From positions 1,426,001 to 1,490,000 of the forward strand of contig JADWQD010000004.1 in assembly GCA_016110215.1 (NCBI GenBank): a stretch of 64,000 nt of DNA. Direction: 5' to 3'. The notes under the pieces were generated by a model that was given only the letters and a program-made list of their open reading frames with translations, was not told where the DNA came from and made no database searches. A program made the translations under genes and the position numbers. Source of the stretch: Capronia americana (Eukaryota; Ascomycota; Eurotiomycetes; Chaetothyriales; Herpotrichiellaceae). Of the stretch, positions 11,609 to 22,245 are shown in pieces; positions within the stretch are counted from its first letter, which is position 1, and each line of letters begins with the position of its first letter.

Positions 11609-12598
11609 TCATGGCATGAAAAAACCTCCATTCACAGGCAGACACGCGCCCGTGATCCAGCCGCTCCTCTCTTCACACAGAAAAGCAATCACGTGTGCTA
11701 TCTCCGACGGCTCTGCCATGCGGGATCCCATCGGTGTTGCGTCAAGCAAAGATCGAATGCCTTCTAGAAACTTCGCCCCCGCTTGATTATAGCCAGCAGT
11801 GTCTGTAGGCCCAGGACCGACGGCGTTGACCGTACAGTGATATTGCGGTCCCAATTCCCTGTCGATGACTAAAATTAGTGCTCCTTGTTTCCGACGGGAG
11901 GAAGATCTGGAATTGGTGCCACCTGTTTGCATGCACCTATTCAACTTACAAGGCCCAGCATCTTGTGAAAGATTCAATCATCGCCTTTGTGCCACTGTAC
12001 ACCGTGGCGCCTGGGAAGCCCTGTCGAGCACCCACGCTGCTCAGGTTGACGATCCGGCTGTCGTGCGCGAGGTGAGGCAGCACCGCTTGCGTGAGCAGCA
12101 TCATGCCCCTGACGTTGAGGTTGACCTGGGCGTCCCACTGGTCCAAGCTGATATCTTGAAGAGGCCGCATGATCGAGATGCCCGCATTATTCACCAGGAT
12201 ATCGATTTGCTTCCCGCCCGTCAAGCGGACGGCCTCGTTGACGAGCTGCGCCGGGCCATCAACGGTCGACAGGTCCGCCTCGATCGCTCGACACTGGTCA
12301 GCGGCTGCAGTGCCGGTCGAGTGTATCCGTTCTAGGACTTTGTCGGCGTCGGCCTTCTGCGCAGGCCATGGATAGTTGACGATGACGAGCGCGCCCCTGT
12401 AGATCAGGATTTCAGGATTGTTAGTATCTCTTCCTCCCCGCTGACCAGCCACCAAAGGTCTTGCTTGTGCATGGATGACATGACGCACCTGGACGCCAGC
12501 TCGACGCATGTAGAGGCTCCGATGCCCTTGGCGCTGCCACTTACGATGGCCACTTTGCCATCTAGGGTCTGCGATCTTGCAATTTCATCGGTACCCAT
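11609..12598 (-). CDS. Short-chain dehydrogenase/reductase (SDR) 1
   Basis: Exons on the minus strand 12598-12489, 12396-11950 and 11858-11609 give 268 aa; introns of 92 and 91 nt. Classical SDR layout: cofactor motif SGSAKGIGAS near residue 20, NNAGISI, the catalytic Ser strand RIVNLSSVGA, the YSGTK catalytic Tyr/Lys, and a C-terminal P(V)NGGFFMP. These are cytosolic NAD(P)(H) enzymes interconverting alcohols and ketones. The protein resembles the 3-oxoacyl-reductase/versicolorin-reductase-like subgroup. Probable role in the block: making the ketone used by the BVMO, or a later oxidation (inference). It diverges from the regulator at 13210. Confidence 0.9.
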
Positions 12599-13209
12599 CG
12601 TTGACGGTTCGCAGACGTGAATGTCCAGGATTGAGCAACGTACTCATGTCCCATTAGATCTACAGTACTGCCACGTTCGGGATTCGGTCCATGCTTGGCG
12701 CGCTGCTGTTTGCGAGCTCCATTCTGCGGTCAGGGATTAAACTTCTCTGATGGACGGCTTTTGCTTGACATGGTCCCCAGCAAGGTGGCTAGCCGATCTT
12801 GAATTTCGGACCTCCCTCGTTCCCCGGAAAGACAGAACTGGGTAACTATTTAGTTTCGGAGTTCGGGTAAACCACAGGCAACCCCGTAGCGCACTTCTAG
12901 GCGGGAAGTTTTGGCCGTGCATGACGGGGCTGACAAACCTGGGTAGGACAAGTGGGACTACGACTGACATTACGCGGATGAACGAGCCAAAATAGCCTAA
13001 CTCACCATTCAGTCTCTAGCGACGAGCAAGGACGGGGAGAATAACGACAGTGCAGTGCTTGCCTGTAACGGTTAGCCTCCGGGGTACTCCGTATTCGTGG
13101 GGTGTGGCCCACAGTCAAAGAAGATACCCCGTGCAGCAGCATGTCCTGACGCTTGGGACTGGTTTCCCCAGCCAACTTGGATGTCGCATACACTTGCTGA
13201 CCACCTTAA
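12599..13209. promoter_or_regulatory. Divergent intergenic region between SDR 1 and the cluster regulator
   Basis: A ~610-nt head-to-head promoter region. It contains TTCGGAGTTCGG near 12857, a 12-mer found again near 23155 and partly near 18418; CGG-type half sites suit Zn2Cys6 regulators. Binding is not shown. Confidence 0.45.
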
Positions 13210-15729
13210 ATGTCTGATTGTGAGGTGTCGGCGACGGCGAGGGTGAGGATGCATTTCACCGACGACGCGACCTGGAGGGACGCCAGGTATCACTGCTCGG
13301 TATGCTCTCGGCCTTTCGATCGCAGAGACACGCTGTCAAGACATATGCGCGTCCATGACAAACATCGGCCGCAGCCGAAGACGAGACGAAAAGCGTGCGT
13401 CGCCTGCTGTCAGTCCAAGACCCGGTGCAATGGAGAACGGCCATCATGTGCGTCGTGCGCGCGCCGGAGTGTGACTTGTGTCTACGGCGAGCCAGACCAA
13501 AGCCAGCAACAACAACATCACGGAAGACCAGGTTCCTCGTCGACGGGTGGTGGTGCGGCGACGCAATGTCGACCATCAGACGACCCTCACGATCTTCAGG
13601 AAGTCCCTGGGAATGGCCTGCTCTCGCCCTTGAGCGGGAGTCAGCTGCTTGAAAGCGGTTTCAGTCAAGTTCCCATATCGAGTCACAACAATGGCACAAC
13701 TGGGTATCAAAGCACGACTTCGACAGCTGGGCCCAATACAACAACCCCCAGTGGAGGAGCGCAAGGCCTCTTGTACTCTACATTTGATGACATGGACTTC
13801 AACTCCAACCTCGACTGGATTCTGAAAGATGTCAGCAGGGAGGATTTTCCGAGTCCCGCAGACTTCTTCGGATTCCCAGGCTATTCAGACGTCTCACTCT
13901 CTCAGGTGCCCCTCATGTCAGCAACCCAGACAGCACTGCCGTCCGCCAGACATTCCGACGCAGGAGAGGGCGACAGTCATCTCACCGATCCCGCCACTGC
14001 TCTGGGCGGGCTTCTCACACCCCAGCCTCAGGAGACAGGGCATCCGGGAGACCCGTGGCCACTGGACACGCCCCGACCTACGCAAAGCCATATGGTCCTG
14101 CCGGCACTGGGCAGCGAAGGCGGAGGAGGCCAGGATTTCGGCATCTTCTCTCGATTCTTCTCGGTCGCGCCGGTCAACGATCGGACGTGGCACGCGCTGC
14201 GAAAATGCCTGATGCTCCCCTTCGAGCACAACTCGCTCCAGTCGCTGAACCTAGACCAATTTCCGTGCAAGGAAAAATTGGACCATTGCATCGATTTGTA
14301 CTTTGCCTATTTCCACCCGACGCTCGACATCGTCCACCAACCAACCTTTGACCCCGGCAAAGACCTAGTGCTGACATTAGCAATTGTGAGCATCGGAGCT
14401 TGCTATTCTGATCTCCCAGGCGCCAAGGCCTTCTCCATTGGCCTGTGCGAGCTGATTCGAAGGCTGCTGATCTTCCTGGCCGAGCAAGATCGTCGCTTTG
14501 TCCGGACGGGGCCTTATCTCACGGCCCAGCTTCTGCAGGGCACGCACGGCTACTGCACTGGCAGCGAGAGGCTCTTCGAGCTGAGTGAGTCGTGCCGGAG
14601 CACATTGCTTCACGAAGCGAAATGCATGGGCCTCTTCCGCTCCGAGGCACCGGCGCCAGTTCAAGCAAATCTGCCACTGGAAGACGCGTGGCGTCGATGG
14701 ATTGAAGCCGAGAAGCTGCGCCGACTAGGTTGGGTAGTATACATGTACGACGCATCGGTTGCCTATCTGCTGAACAACCGACCGTTCTTGAGCATCGGTG
14801 ATATCAACCTCAACCTCCCCGCGTCCTCGGAGCAGTGGGCCGCCGAAACCGCGCAGGCTTGGGCGGCCCTTCATCCATCGAAGACTTACCCCACGAACTT
14901 ACCTCTGCGGCCTACAATCCGGATGCTCTTCGACGGGACGCAAAACGCGGTCGAAAAGATCGCCGACGAAGGGCACCGTTTCCTCGTCGTGCTCACATTG
15001 GTCAGGATGCTGTGGTCGTTGAAAGAGAGCAGGTCGTCGCCTCTCAACGACCTGATAATGCCGGTCCCCTTCGACGACGGCCGGACCAATCTCTTACAGG
15101 TCCTGGACTCGATGTCCGTGCCAATGGTGGCCTTCTCCAAGAGCCACACCAAGACTGAGATAGACCGTCTGGTGCATCGAATGCGACTGATCCACCTGGC
15201 GCACATCTACGGGGCCGGGGATCTGATGAATTGGCTCTACCCATACCTCCGTCATGGTCCGGAGGCTGAGAACGCAGCCGACCGCATGAGACAGTGGGGT
15301 TTCGAAGACGTCCAGCGGACGCGGGAAGTTGCTTACCACAGCGCACAGATCTTGGGCCTGGTCAGGAACTTCCCCAACGGCATGCCGCTGGAGCCGTACC
15401 TCATTTTCCACGCGGGGGTGGTTCTCTCGTGTGTGGCCGCGCTGTTGGCTACGTGTCTTCCTTCCACCCACGGCCCGCCACTGCAGCTCGACCAGCTTGA
15501 TCAAGGGGATGGCAGCCTCTCCAGGCGACACCTCCACTGGGTCGCCAATGGCGGGAGTCAGTGTGTGAGCATATTCGGGACGCGGTCACTCTGCTCTCCG
15601 ACCGGCCGGCAGGAAGTGCTCGACCAGACAGCGGCATTATTGAAACGTCAAAAGGTGTGGGGCATCGCTCGGAACCTGGAGCAGGTAGTTCTTTCTCTGA
15701 GAGTTCGCGAAGAAGACAGAGCAGGTTGA
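13210..15729 (+). CDS. C2H2 + Zn(II)2Cys6 dual zinc-finger transcription factor
   Basis: A single exon of 839 aa. A C2H2 finger (C29, C32, H45, H49) is followed directly by a Zn2Cys6 cluster (C63, C66, C73, C80, C83, C90). A Ser/Thr/Gln-rich linker (about 95-300) leads into the fungal-specific transcription-factor domain (PF04082-like, about 340-640), with KLDHCIDLYFAYFHPTLDIVHQPTF at its start. This two-finger layout is known in a subset of fungal regulators, often of metabolic genes. The gene stands in the middle of the oxidoreductase block and diverges from SDR 1, the usual place for a pathway-specific activator. Target genes are inferred only from position. Confidence 0.93.
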   Translation: MSDCEVSATARVRMHFTDDATWRDARYHCSVCSRPFDRRDTLSRHMRVHDKHRPQPKTRRKACVACCQSKTRCNGERPSCASCARRSVTCVYGEPDQSQQQQHHGRPGSSSTGGGAATQCRPSDDPHDLQEVPGNGLLSPLSGSQLLESGFSQVPISSHNNGTTGYQSTTSTAGPNTTTPSGGAQGLLYSTFDDMDFNSNLDWILKDVSREDFPSPADFFGFPGYSDVSLSQVPLMSATQTALPSARHSDAGEGDSHLTDPATALGGLLTPQPQETGHPGDPWPLDTPRPTQSHMVLPALGSEGGGGQDFGIFSRFFSVAPVNDRTWHALRKCLMLPFEHNSLQSLNLDQFPCKEKLDHCIDLYFAYFHPTLDIVHQPTFDPGKDLVLTLAIVSIGACYSDLPGAKAFSIGLCELIRRLLIFLAEQDRRFVRTGPYLTAQLLQGTHGYCTGSERLFELSESCRSTLLHEAKCMGLFRSEAPAPVQANLPLEDAWRRWIEAEKLRRLGWVVYMYDASVAYLLNNRPFLSIGDINLNLPASSEQWAAETAQAWAALHPSKTYPTNLPLRPTIRMLFDGTQNAVEKIADEGHRFLVVLTLVRMLWSLKESRSSPLNDLIMPVPFDDGRTNLLQVLDSMSVPMVAFSKSHTKTEIDRLVHRMRLIHLAHIYGAGDLMNWLYPYLRHGPEAENAADRMRQWGFEDVQRTREVAYHSAQILGLVRNFPNGMPLEPYLIFHAGVVLSCVAALLATCLPSTHGPPLQLDQLDQGDGSLSRRHLHWVANGGSQCVSIFGTRSLCSPTGRQEVLDQTAALLKRQKVWGIARNLEQVVLSLRVREEDRAG

Positions 15730-15833
15730 GGCGTCGGATGGCTTTGCCTTTCATTGGTCTGCCCCTTAATGCCTTTACAAGGCCCTCCTAACTGCCAGTG
15801 TCAAGCAATGATTGCCTCGACTGGGCCACTGAA

Positions 15834-16867
15834 CTATCGCGGGTTCGCGAGAGACGTGACCCTGCCATCATCCCATGCGACAACACGACCGTTTAAGTCT
15901 TTGGGGATCTCCCCAACAGCCAGTTTCACGAATGAACTTGCCGGCGCTTCGGGGCGCAGCAATTCCCCATTTGAGTGCAGGGATATCAACCATCGATACT
16001 GCTCCGAGGGCATACGGGACTGGTCTAGATGTGTTGTTAGCCACACACGGACTGTCGTCTGTCGTGCGTCGACTTTTGGCTCCCACTCACGTTCATCACG
16101 CACTTCGGCCTGCATGCCCGAATCCACAATACCGGGTGTCAAGCAGAGGAACGACACCTTGGTTTCTTCCTTCGCCAGGCCAGCGCAGAGGCAGTTCATC
16201 GCCGCTTTGGAACACGCGTACGGAGCCCAAGCGTGGTACGGCTCCAGCGAAACGCCCGACGAAGTCATAAGTACCTGGCCGTTCGTTTGGCGTAGATACG
16301 GCAGGGCAAGCTGGACCTACACACAAATACACATACAGGTGTCTTTCGTCAGTCCGACCAATATGTCTCAACAGTGTGCATCTTTCTATATGTGGTATGG
16401 TGGAGGAAAAACTCACAGCATGGACGAGCGAGAAGAAATTCACATCGAAAAGCCTCTTCCATTCCTCTACCGGAGAGTCTGCCGCAGGGCCCACGGGTCG
16501 CAGGATCGCCGCGTTCAGAATGACACAGTCAATCCGGCCCCTCAGTCCGATCGCCGTATCAATCGCCGTTTTATTCGTCGCTCGATCCGCGACGTCGCCC
16601 TGCACCACTGAGAGGCGGTCGGCGGCGGCGTGTGAGACGGAGGCCAGTTTCTCCAGCTCTGATGTCTTGACATCGACGCCAACGACGAGCGAGACCGTCC
16701 CCGATGCCAACAAGCCCTTGACGATAGCGAGGCCGATGCCCGCTCCTGCGCCTGTAATGATACTGCGAGGCAGTGAGAAGTCAGACTGCTGTCCAATATG
16801 TCGGGTGGGGGTGTACAGTAGCTAATTACATTACTTTGCCTTTGCCTTTGACGTTGTCAGTATCCAT
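15834..16867 (-). CDS. Short-chain dehydrogenase/reductase (SDR) 2
   Basis: Exons on the minus strand 16867-16830, 16762-16417, 16316-16091 and 16024-15834 give 266 aa; introns 67, 100 and 66 nt. KVIIITGAGAGIGLA is the cofactor motif, LNAAI stands for NNAG, MTSSGVS carries the catalytic Ser and YACSK the Tyr/Lys pair. The last intron (16025-16090) is a multiple of three with no in-frame stop, so unspliced RNA would add 22 residues. Splicing it restores the spacing usual in fungal SDRs (short helix, then MPSEQYRWL and LLRPEAPA). It lies tail to tail with the regulator, 104 nt apart. The enzyme type interconverts alcohol and carbonyl groups; substrate unknown. Confidence 0.87.
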
Positions 16868-17561
16868 GGGTGCCGGTTGCATTGTGTGTGATGCCTAGAT
16901 CTCAAGCGGAGTGACTCAATCAGAGGGACAGTGTATAATAAGCTGATACAACGTATTCCCTCCGTCTCTGCTGCGATGTGGTGTTTATCTAAGTATCTAA
17001 ACCTAGACCATGGGCACGCACGCTTGATGATGGTCTCCCGTAAATAGTACTGTAACGAGCTTGCAAGCATTGATGAATTCGCCGGACCCGCGGCCATCTG
17101 TGCGAAAGCCCACCATAGCCACCTACGGCACGGGGATATTGGCACCAGAGAAAGCCCCAAAGAGTGTAGACCCAGGCGACTAATTGATTGATTCATCCTT
17201 GGAATACCAGACCGCACCGCAGCTCGGATTTTTATGCGGTGGTCCGTAGCACGCACCTCCACTCTCCTTCCCCCTTTTCCGGGAACCGCTAGGATGTGAA
17301 AGCCACTGCCACTTTCATTTTCTCTACCCTAATGCCGATGGTATAGTATGGACCTCGACACTGTCGGACTAGAACATGGTCATTGTCGGGACATTTCCTT
17401 TAATGTGTTTAGGAGGATCTCTGAGCTTGAATGGAATAGCCTACGACAAATGCACATTTGTGTAACTGCCGCTAGGATAACTAGCAAGCTTAGCCATAAT
17501 TAATTAATTACCAGTATCTCTCTCTCCTGCTTCTAATTTAGGCCGTAGAGGAGGACATGTT
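16868..17561. other. Intergenic, no gene seen
   Basis: 5' flank of SDR 2. Contains a TTAATTAATTA run near 17500. ORFs here are short and match nothing recognised. Confidence 0.5.
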
Positions 17562-18010
17562 TCACGAGGAATCCACATACCCCCTCTCCCTGAAACGTTT
17601 ATCATAAAAGACAAGAACCCAAGGCACGAAGCTCAGCAGTGCGGCGAATCCGTCCAAGAAGCTCCACACCCCGGCCCGTGGTCATGGCTTTATACATCTG
17701 CGTCGTCACCAAGGGGAAAATCACCCCAGGGCATTGCGGCAGAAACTCTGTGCAGCGATCACAGAGCTCGCGGACGTCCCGTAAACGTCTGCCAGGTAAT
17801 TGAAGACGGCGAGGTAGATGCTGAAGATCCCCACGGTGGCGAAGCCGATGGCCATGGTAGGCACAATCCAATGGATAGTTGAGGTCGAGCTGGTCCAGCC
17901 GAACATGAACAGACCGATCGGTAGGAGGGGGCCTTGCAGACAGCTGCCGTAGAGGTGAGCTTCGGGAGGATTTCGTAACGAGCGATAACCCTTCAGGCGA
18001 AGGCGAAGGA
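17562..18010 (-). pseudogene. Relic of an MFS transporter, C-terminal part
   Basis: The minus strand encodes a recognisable end of a DHA1-type MFS carrier: PPEAHLYGSCL, then LLPIGLFMFGWTSS, IHWIVPTMAIGFATVGIFSI, YLAVFNYLADVYG, AAQSFCRN, VFPLVTTQMY-like and WSFLDGF-type segments ending at a TGA at 17562-17564. At least two frameshifts break it, one after CRNALG (~17724) and one after TTGRG (~17657). No matching intact N-terminal two thirds was found upstream (18.0-18.7 kb), so this is a decayed copy rather than a spliced gene. It is separate from the intact transporter at 9.4-11.3 kb. Confidence 0.8.
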
Positions 18011-18713
18011 TACATTTGACGACCTTGAGACGCCGGATTAGGACTTGACATCAACAACTTACACTGACACATACAGCCCAGTCATCATGACTACCGCACG
18101 CTCTGATGTCTACCCAGCAAGGAAGAGTTGACCCACTCGATGGCTGTGATCGAAGAAATGCATTATAAGTGTAACACGGGGAGAAGAGTGGTCACCTGAA
18201 TCACCCATCCTCATACAGGAACCCACAAGGAGGTACACTGACGACTTTGCCACCGAAGTCATGTCGAGTTGAAGATCACATTGTGCATGCGGATAGCATC
18301 ATCGAGGTCGGATGCTGACGTACTTTCGTCAAGTTCAAGTTGGAGGCATACGCCTGTAGAAAGACTCGGCCCATATGTCCAGGTCGATCGCGATGTGGCC
18401 ATTCCACTGCTACCGGACTTCGGAGTGGACCAGAGCGAGTGTCCGGAGAACCAGGACGAGGCTGGTGTCCAAGTCGCGGAGACGTGGCTCCCCAAGGAGT
18501 GCCGACGCGATATGTGGCTAGGGCGTTCTCTGGTCGCGATGCTGTGCGTGGTGCTCCCGAGCTAGTTAGCACGGCATGCCCAGAGAGGTAATATAGAAAT
18601 GGTGCTGAATCTAGTTACACAGACAGATGTCCAACTGAGGACTGTGTAGTGTTACCCCGATCAATCTCAAGGAAAGCAGGTAGTACCGTATCCTGAAAGA
18701 AGGAACCGCTGTC
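18011..18713. other. Intergenic with possible further decayed sequence; P450 promoter
   Basis: Upstream of the P450. Traces on the minus strand near 18070-18110 (MMTGLYVSV-like) could be more of the transporter relic, but are too weak to call. A TTCGGAGTGG element lies near 18419, similar to those at 12857 and 23155. Confidence 0.4.
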
Positions 18714-20509
18714 ATGGGTACTCTCGACGGATACGTCAGCAGCCTCCAGGCCGGGTCTGTAGGGATAGGCGAGTATCTGAAGCCTGGGGTCATCGTATTG
18801 ATAGCACTCTTTGTGCTGACCACCACGTGGCTGGGCCAAAGAATTCTCAGGCGCGATCTCAGACCCATCCCTGGTCCCTTCCTCGCGTCGATCTCGAATC
18901 TGTACCGATTTGCAATGGTGATGAGGGGACAAAGCCAGTGGGAAACCATCAACTTACACAAGAGACATGGCCATTACGTCCGGTTGGGACCGAACTTCGT
19001 GTCGGTCGGCGACCCGGACGCACTGCCTATCCTCTACGGGATCGCGAAGGGGTTCCAGAAGTCGGACTTTTACACCGCGCTCGACCCTGTGTCCAATGGT
19101 CAGCTTATGCACAGCATGTTCGCCACGCAGAATGATGACTGGCATAGAGCCCAGAGGAGACCCATCGCCCACGCATACGCCATGTCGACACTAGTCTCGT
19201 ACGAGCCCCTGGTCGATTCGACGACGGCGGTCCTGATGGCGGAAATCAAGTCGAGGTTCGCTTCGACCGGCGAGACATGTAACTTGGCACAATGGCTTCA
19301 GTGGTACGCTTTCGACGTGATGGGCGAGATTACCTTCTCCGAGCGATTTGGCTTCTTGGAACAGGGCCGTGATATCGGAGACATCTGCAAGGGGATCCAC
19401 CATCACTTCACCTACGGGGCGCCAGTAAGTCATTCATATACCATTCTGATGGTCATCGGAAAGCTAATGGTTGTACTCTGTACAGGTGGGCCAAATACCC
19501 TGGGTGGATAGGTTATTAAGGAGGAACCCGCTGGTGCCGAAACGCGACGTGTCCGATCCGATGGTTGCTTTCACGGCCGCTTCAATCCAGAAGCGACTAG
19601 AATCGCCCAAGAGTCAGCAGTATCACGACTTTTTGTCACGGTTCTTGAATGCTGACAGCGGTGAGGAAACCCAAGAGGCACATCTTCGGTATAGTCACAG
19701 CCCCGCAAAATATCCCTCCTTGTGCATGACAGTGTGAATCTGACTGGAGCGATAGACACGTCTTGAGCTGGTCGGTTAACAACGTCGGGGCCGGCTCCGA
19801 TACCACGGGGATCACCCTTGCAGCTGTCTTTTACCACTTGCTTTCCAACCCGCACAGTTTGAAAGTCCTCCAGGATGAAATACAGGGTAGGCAGTTCGCT
19901 AGGGACTCTGCAGTAAGCTGGAAGGAGGCTCAAAGCATGCCGTACCTCCAGGCTTGCATCAAAGAAGCACTGCGGTTGCATCCTGCTGTCGGGATGCCCT
20001 TGGAGAGAGTGGTACCCGAGGGCGGAATGTCGGTCGCGGGTAACTGGTTCCAGCCAGGCACGATCGTGGGAGTCAATGCATGGGTGGTGCACCGAAACAA
20101 GGATGTATTCGGGCAAGACGCCGAGTTTTGGAATCCAGACCGCTGGCTGAAAGCCGGAACACAACAGTTGAGGGCAATGGAGAGAGCGTCGTTCGCGGTA
20201 AGATTGTCCCATACTTGCTCTCCGAGGAGCCTTTCCCGTATATACTTTGCACTGACCACATCTTGGCCATCAGTTCGGGTCTGGCTCCCGTACGTGCCTC
20301 GGGAAGAATATCTCCCTCCTAGAGATATCAAAGCTGGTGCCGCAGCTGCTGAGGACATTCAAGGTATCACCTGGGTGCATTGGAACAATAAGACGACCAT
20401 CGCTGACTTCAGACAGATCACTTTGGAAACGCCTGGGAAGGAATGGAAGACGGAGAATTTTTGGTTCGTGAAACCTGAGTCTCTGAACGTTAGGTTCAGA
20501 GAGCGCTAA
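18714..20509 (+). CDS. Cytochrome P450 monooxygenase
   Basis: Exons 18714-19424, 19486-19688, 19756-20197, 20274-20363 and 20417-20509 give 512 aa; introns 53-76 nt. An N-terminal membrane anchor (about 24-42, VIVLIALFVL) is followed by the proline hinge PIPGPFLAS. The I-helix oxygen-activating motif is GAGSDTT, the K-helix ExxR is EALR, and the heme motif FGSGSRTCLG puts the Cys ligand at ~460. The family resembles fungal pisatin-demethylase-like/CYP65-type P450s (ER membrane, needs NADPH-P450 reductase). Introns flank the heme-binding exon, a split of only 90 nt. Probable role: first hydroxylation of the substrate in this block (inference). Confidence 0.92.
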
Positions 20510-20640
20510 AGGGATAGAATAGCAACAGAGGAAAGGACTTCATACTCGGTAGATGTTCCAACTCCCGGAATGATCGGGAGAGGCGATACTGTCGATCTTA
20601 GGTTCCTCACAAATACCAAGCTGACGTCGCCTGGTAGGGA

Positions 20641-21734
20641 TCAGATCTTTCTGCCCTGGCCGTGCTTGAATATCTGCTCAAAGACCTCATCGTCCTGTGC
20701 ACGGCTGTTGCCATCTACCCAAGTATTGCACAGCTGGTAATTATACGCCAATGCATCCTTTTCAATCTCGCGGTAATGGCCATCCTCCACAAATATTGTC
20801 TCGCCATTGCGAGACTCATCGGCGGCAAGTAGAGCCACCGCACGAGCCACAGTACTGGGTTCTTGGAATCGCACACCGAGGCTTTCCAGCCATTCGGCGT
20901 CCAATAGATTGGTTCGTGTCCAATTGGGCGCGATGCTGTTGATTCGGATCTTGTCGAGCTTGCGCACCTTGAGTTGCGGGAGGAGACCTCTCTGGAACCC
21001 GAGCACGCTGTGCTTGGAGGTGGCTGTGGGAGAGATCAGCGTAACAGGAAGAGAGTCTAGGAGAGCGGCTACTTACTATAATCTGTGGCGCCAAAGGACA
21101 GATAACCTGCGATAAACGTAAGCATGGGATCCATAACGAGCGACGTCGGTACTTACTTGTGGCAGATGCGGTAAGGATAATGCTTCCGCCTGTGATCTGC
21201 TGTTTCATATGCCATAAGGCCAATGTGACGGTGTTGATCAAGCCGAGCACATTGACCTCGTAGCAGAGCCGAGATGGCTCTTTCGGTTGACCGGCTTGGT
21301 CCAGTTGTAGGTCGAAGTAGTCCGCTATGGACGCAACGCCTGTCTCGTCTCAACCAAAAGTTCTTCGCGTGGGTAGAGGAATGATCTGACAACTCACCGG
21401 CGTTGGCAAAAACGACATCCACCCTGCCGTATCTCTTCACAGTCTCCTGGAATACATTGACGAGGTCGTCCCATTTCGTGACGTCTGTCTTCACAAAGAT
21501 GGTGTTGACTATCTCCTCCGTCGGCGGTTTCAAGTCCGCAATGACAACTGTTGCGCCATGCTCCACAAAGACCTTGAGTGTTTCTAGGCCAATGCCCGAC
21601 GACGAGCCTGACGATAGTAAGAATGTCTGTTTCCCATCCCCCAGCCCGTGTCATTGCGTAGTCATACCTGTAAGAATGGCAATTTTGCCCTTCAATGCTT
21701 TCGCTTGGTCTTTGTCAATCTTGAACATAGACAT
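20641..21734 (-). CDS. Short-chain dehydrogenase/reductase (SDR) 3
   Basis: Exons on the minus strand 21734-21668, 21607-21398, 21339-21157, 21106-21077 and 21023-20641 give 290 aa. A 30-nt exon (21077-21106) supplies the SYLSFGATDY segment and brings the catalytic YTTSK together. Other marks: AILTGSSSGIGLE cofactor motif (glycine-rich), FANAG, GSIILTAS with the catalytic Ser, and INSIAPNWTRT after the active site. It resembles the fungal 15-hydroxyprostaglandin-dehydrogenase-like SDRs (NAD+ oxidation of secondary alcohols). It lies tail to tail with the P450, 131 nt apart, suiting oxidation of a hydroxyl placed by that enzyme (inference). Confidence 0.88.
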
Positions 21735-22245
21735 GATAGGTCGAATATAGTGGCCACTAGTACAAGTCGTCGGTATTAGGACTCTTCACCCATGTATTCA
21801 ACTGTTCGAGAGAACCGCTATTAATGAACTGCTCAACCTGACATCAACCAGGTCCACTCTAGGAGGTTTCTCAGCAAATCTAATAACACGGCCGACCGGT
21901 CAATACCGGCGTGGTCACGGTGAAAGGGTATGCCGACCCTGACCGACCGCCCAGGCAGTAGGGTCGTGTGATATGAGACGTTCTGAATAATTCCTGTTTC
22001 AAATGTTGTCAACATCCGACGTTACGTTGGAAAGAGGCCCTCGTACCCCAACGCGAAAAACAGGATCGGCTCTCTGCAAGCACGCTCACCAGGGCACAAT
22101 CCACACGGAGCCTAATATTGCCTTTACACACTTGGCATATCAGGCGAAAGTATTGTCCAAGCCACCGAGCGGCTGGGATATAACGTGGAACCACCCCCAG
22201 AGACAAGTAACAAGCGACAATTCTGCTGCTGTGCAGGCTACCAGC
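21735..22245. promoter_or_regulatory. Divergent intergenic region between SDR 3 and GST
   Basis: A ~510-nt head-to-head interval that probably carries both promoters. No gene and no sure operator seen. Confidence 0.4.

Noticed and set aside
18259..18572. Three overlapping ORFs of 78-98 aa upstream of the P450
   Set aside because: No domain, no splice continuation; open in several frames at once because of GC-rich sequence.
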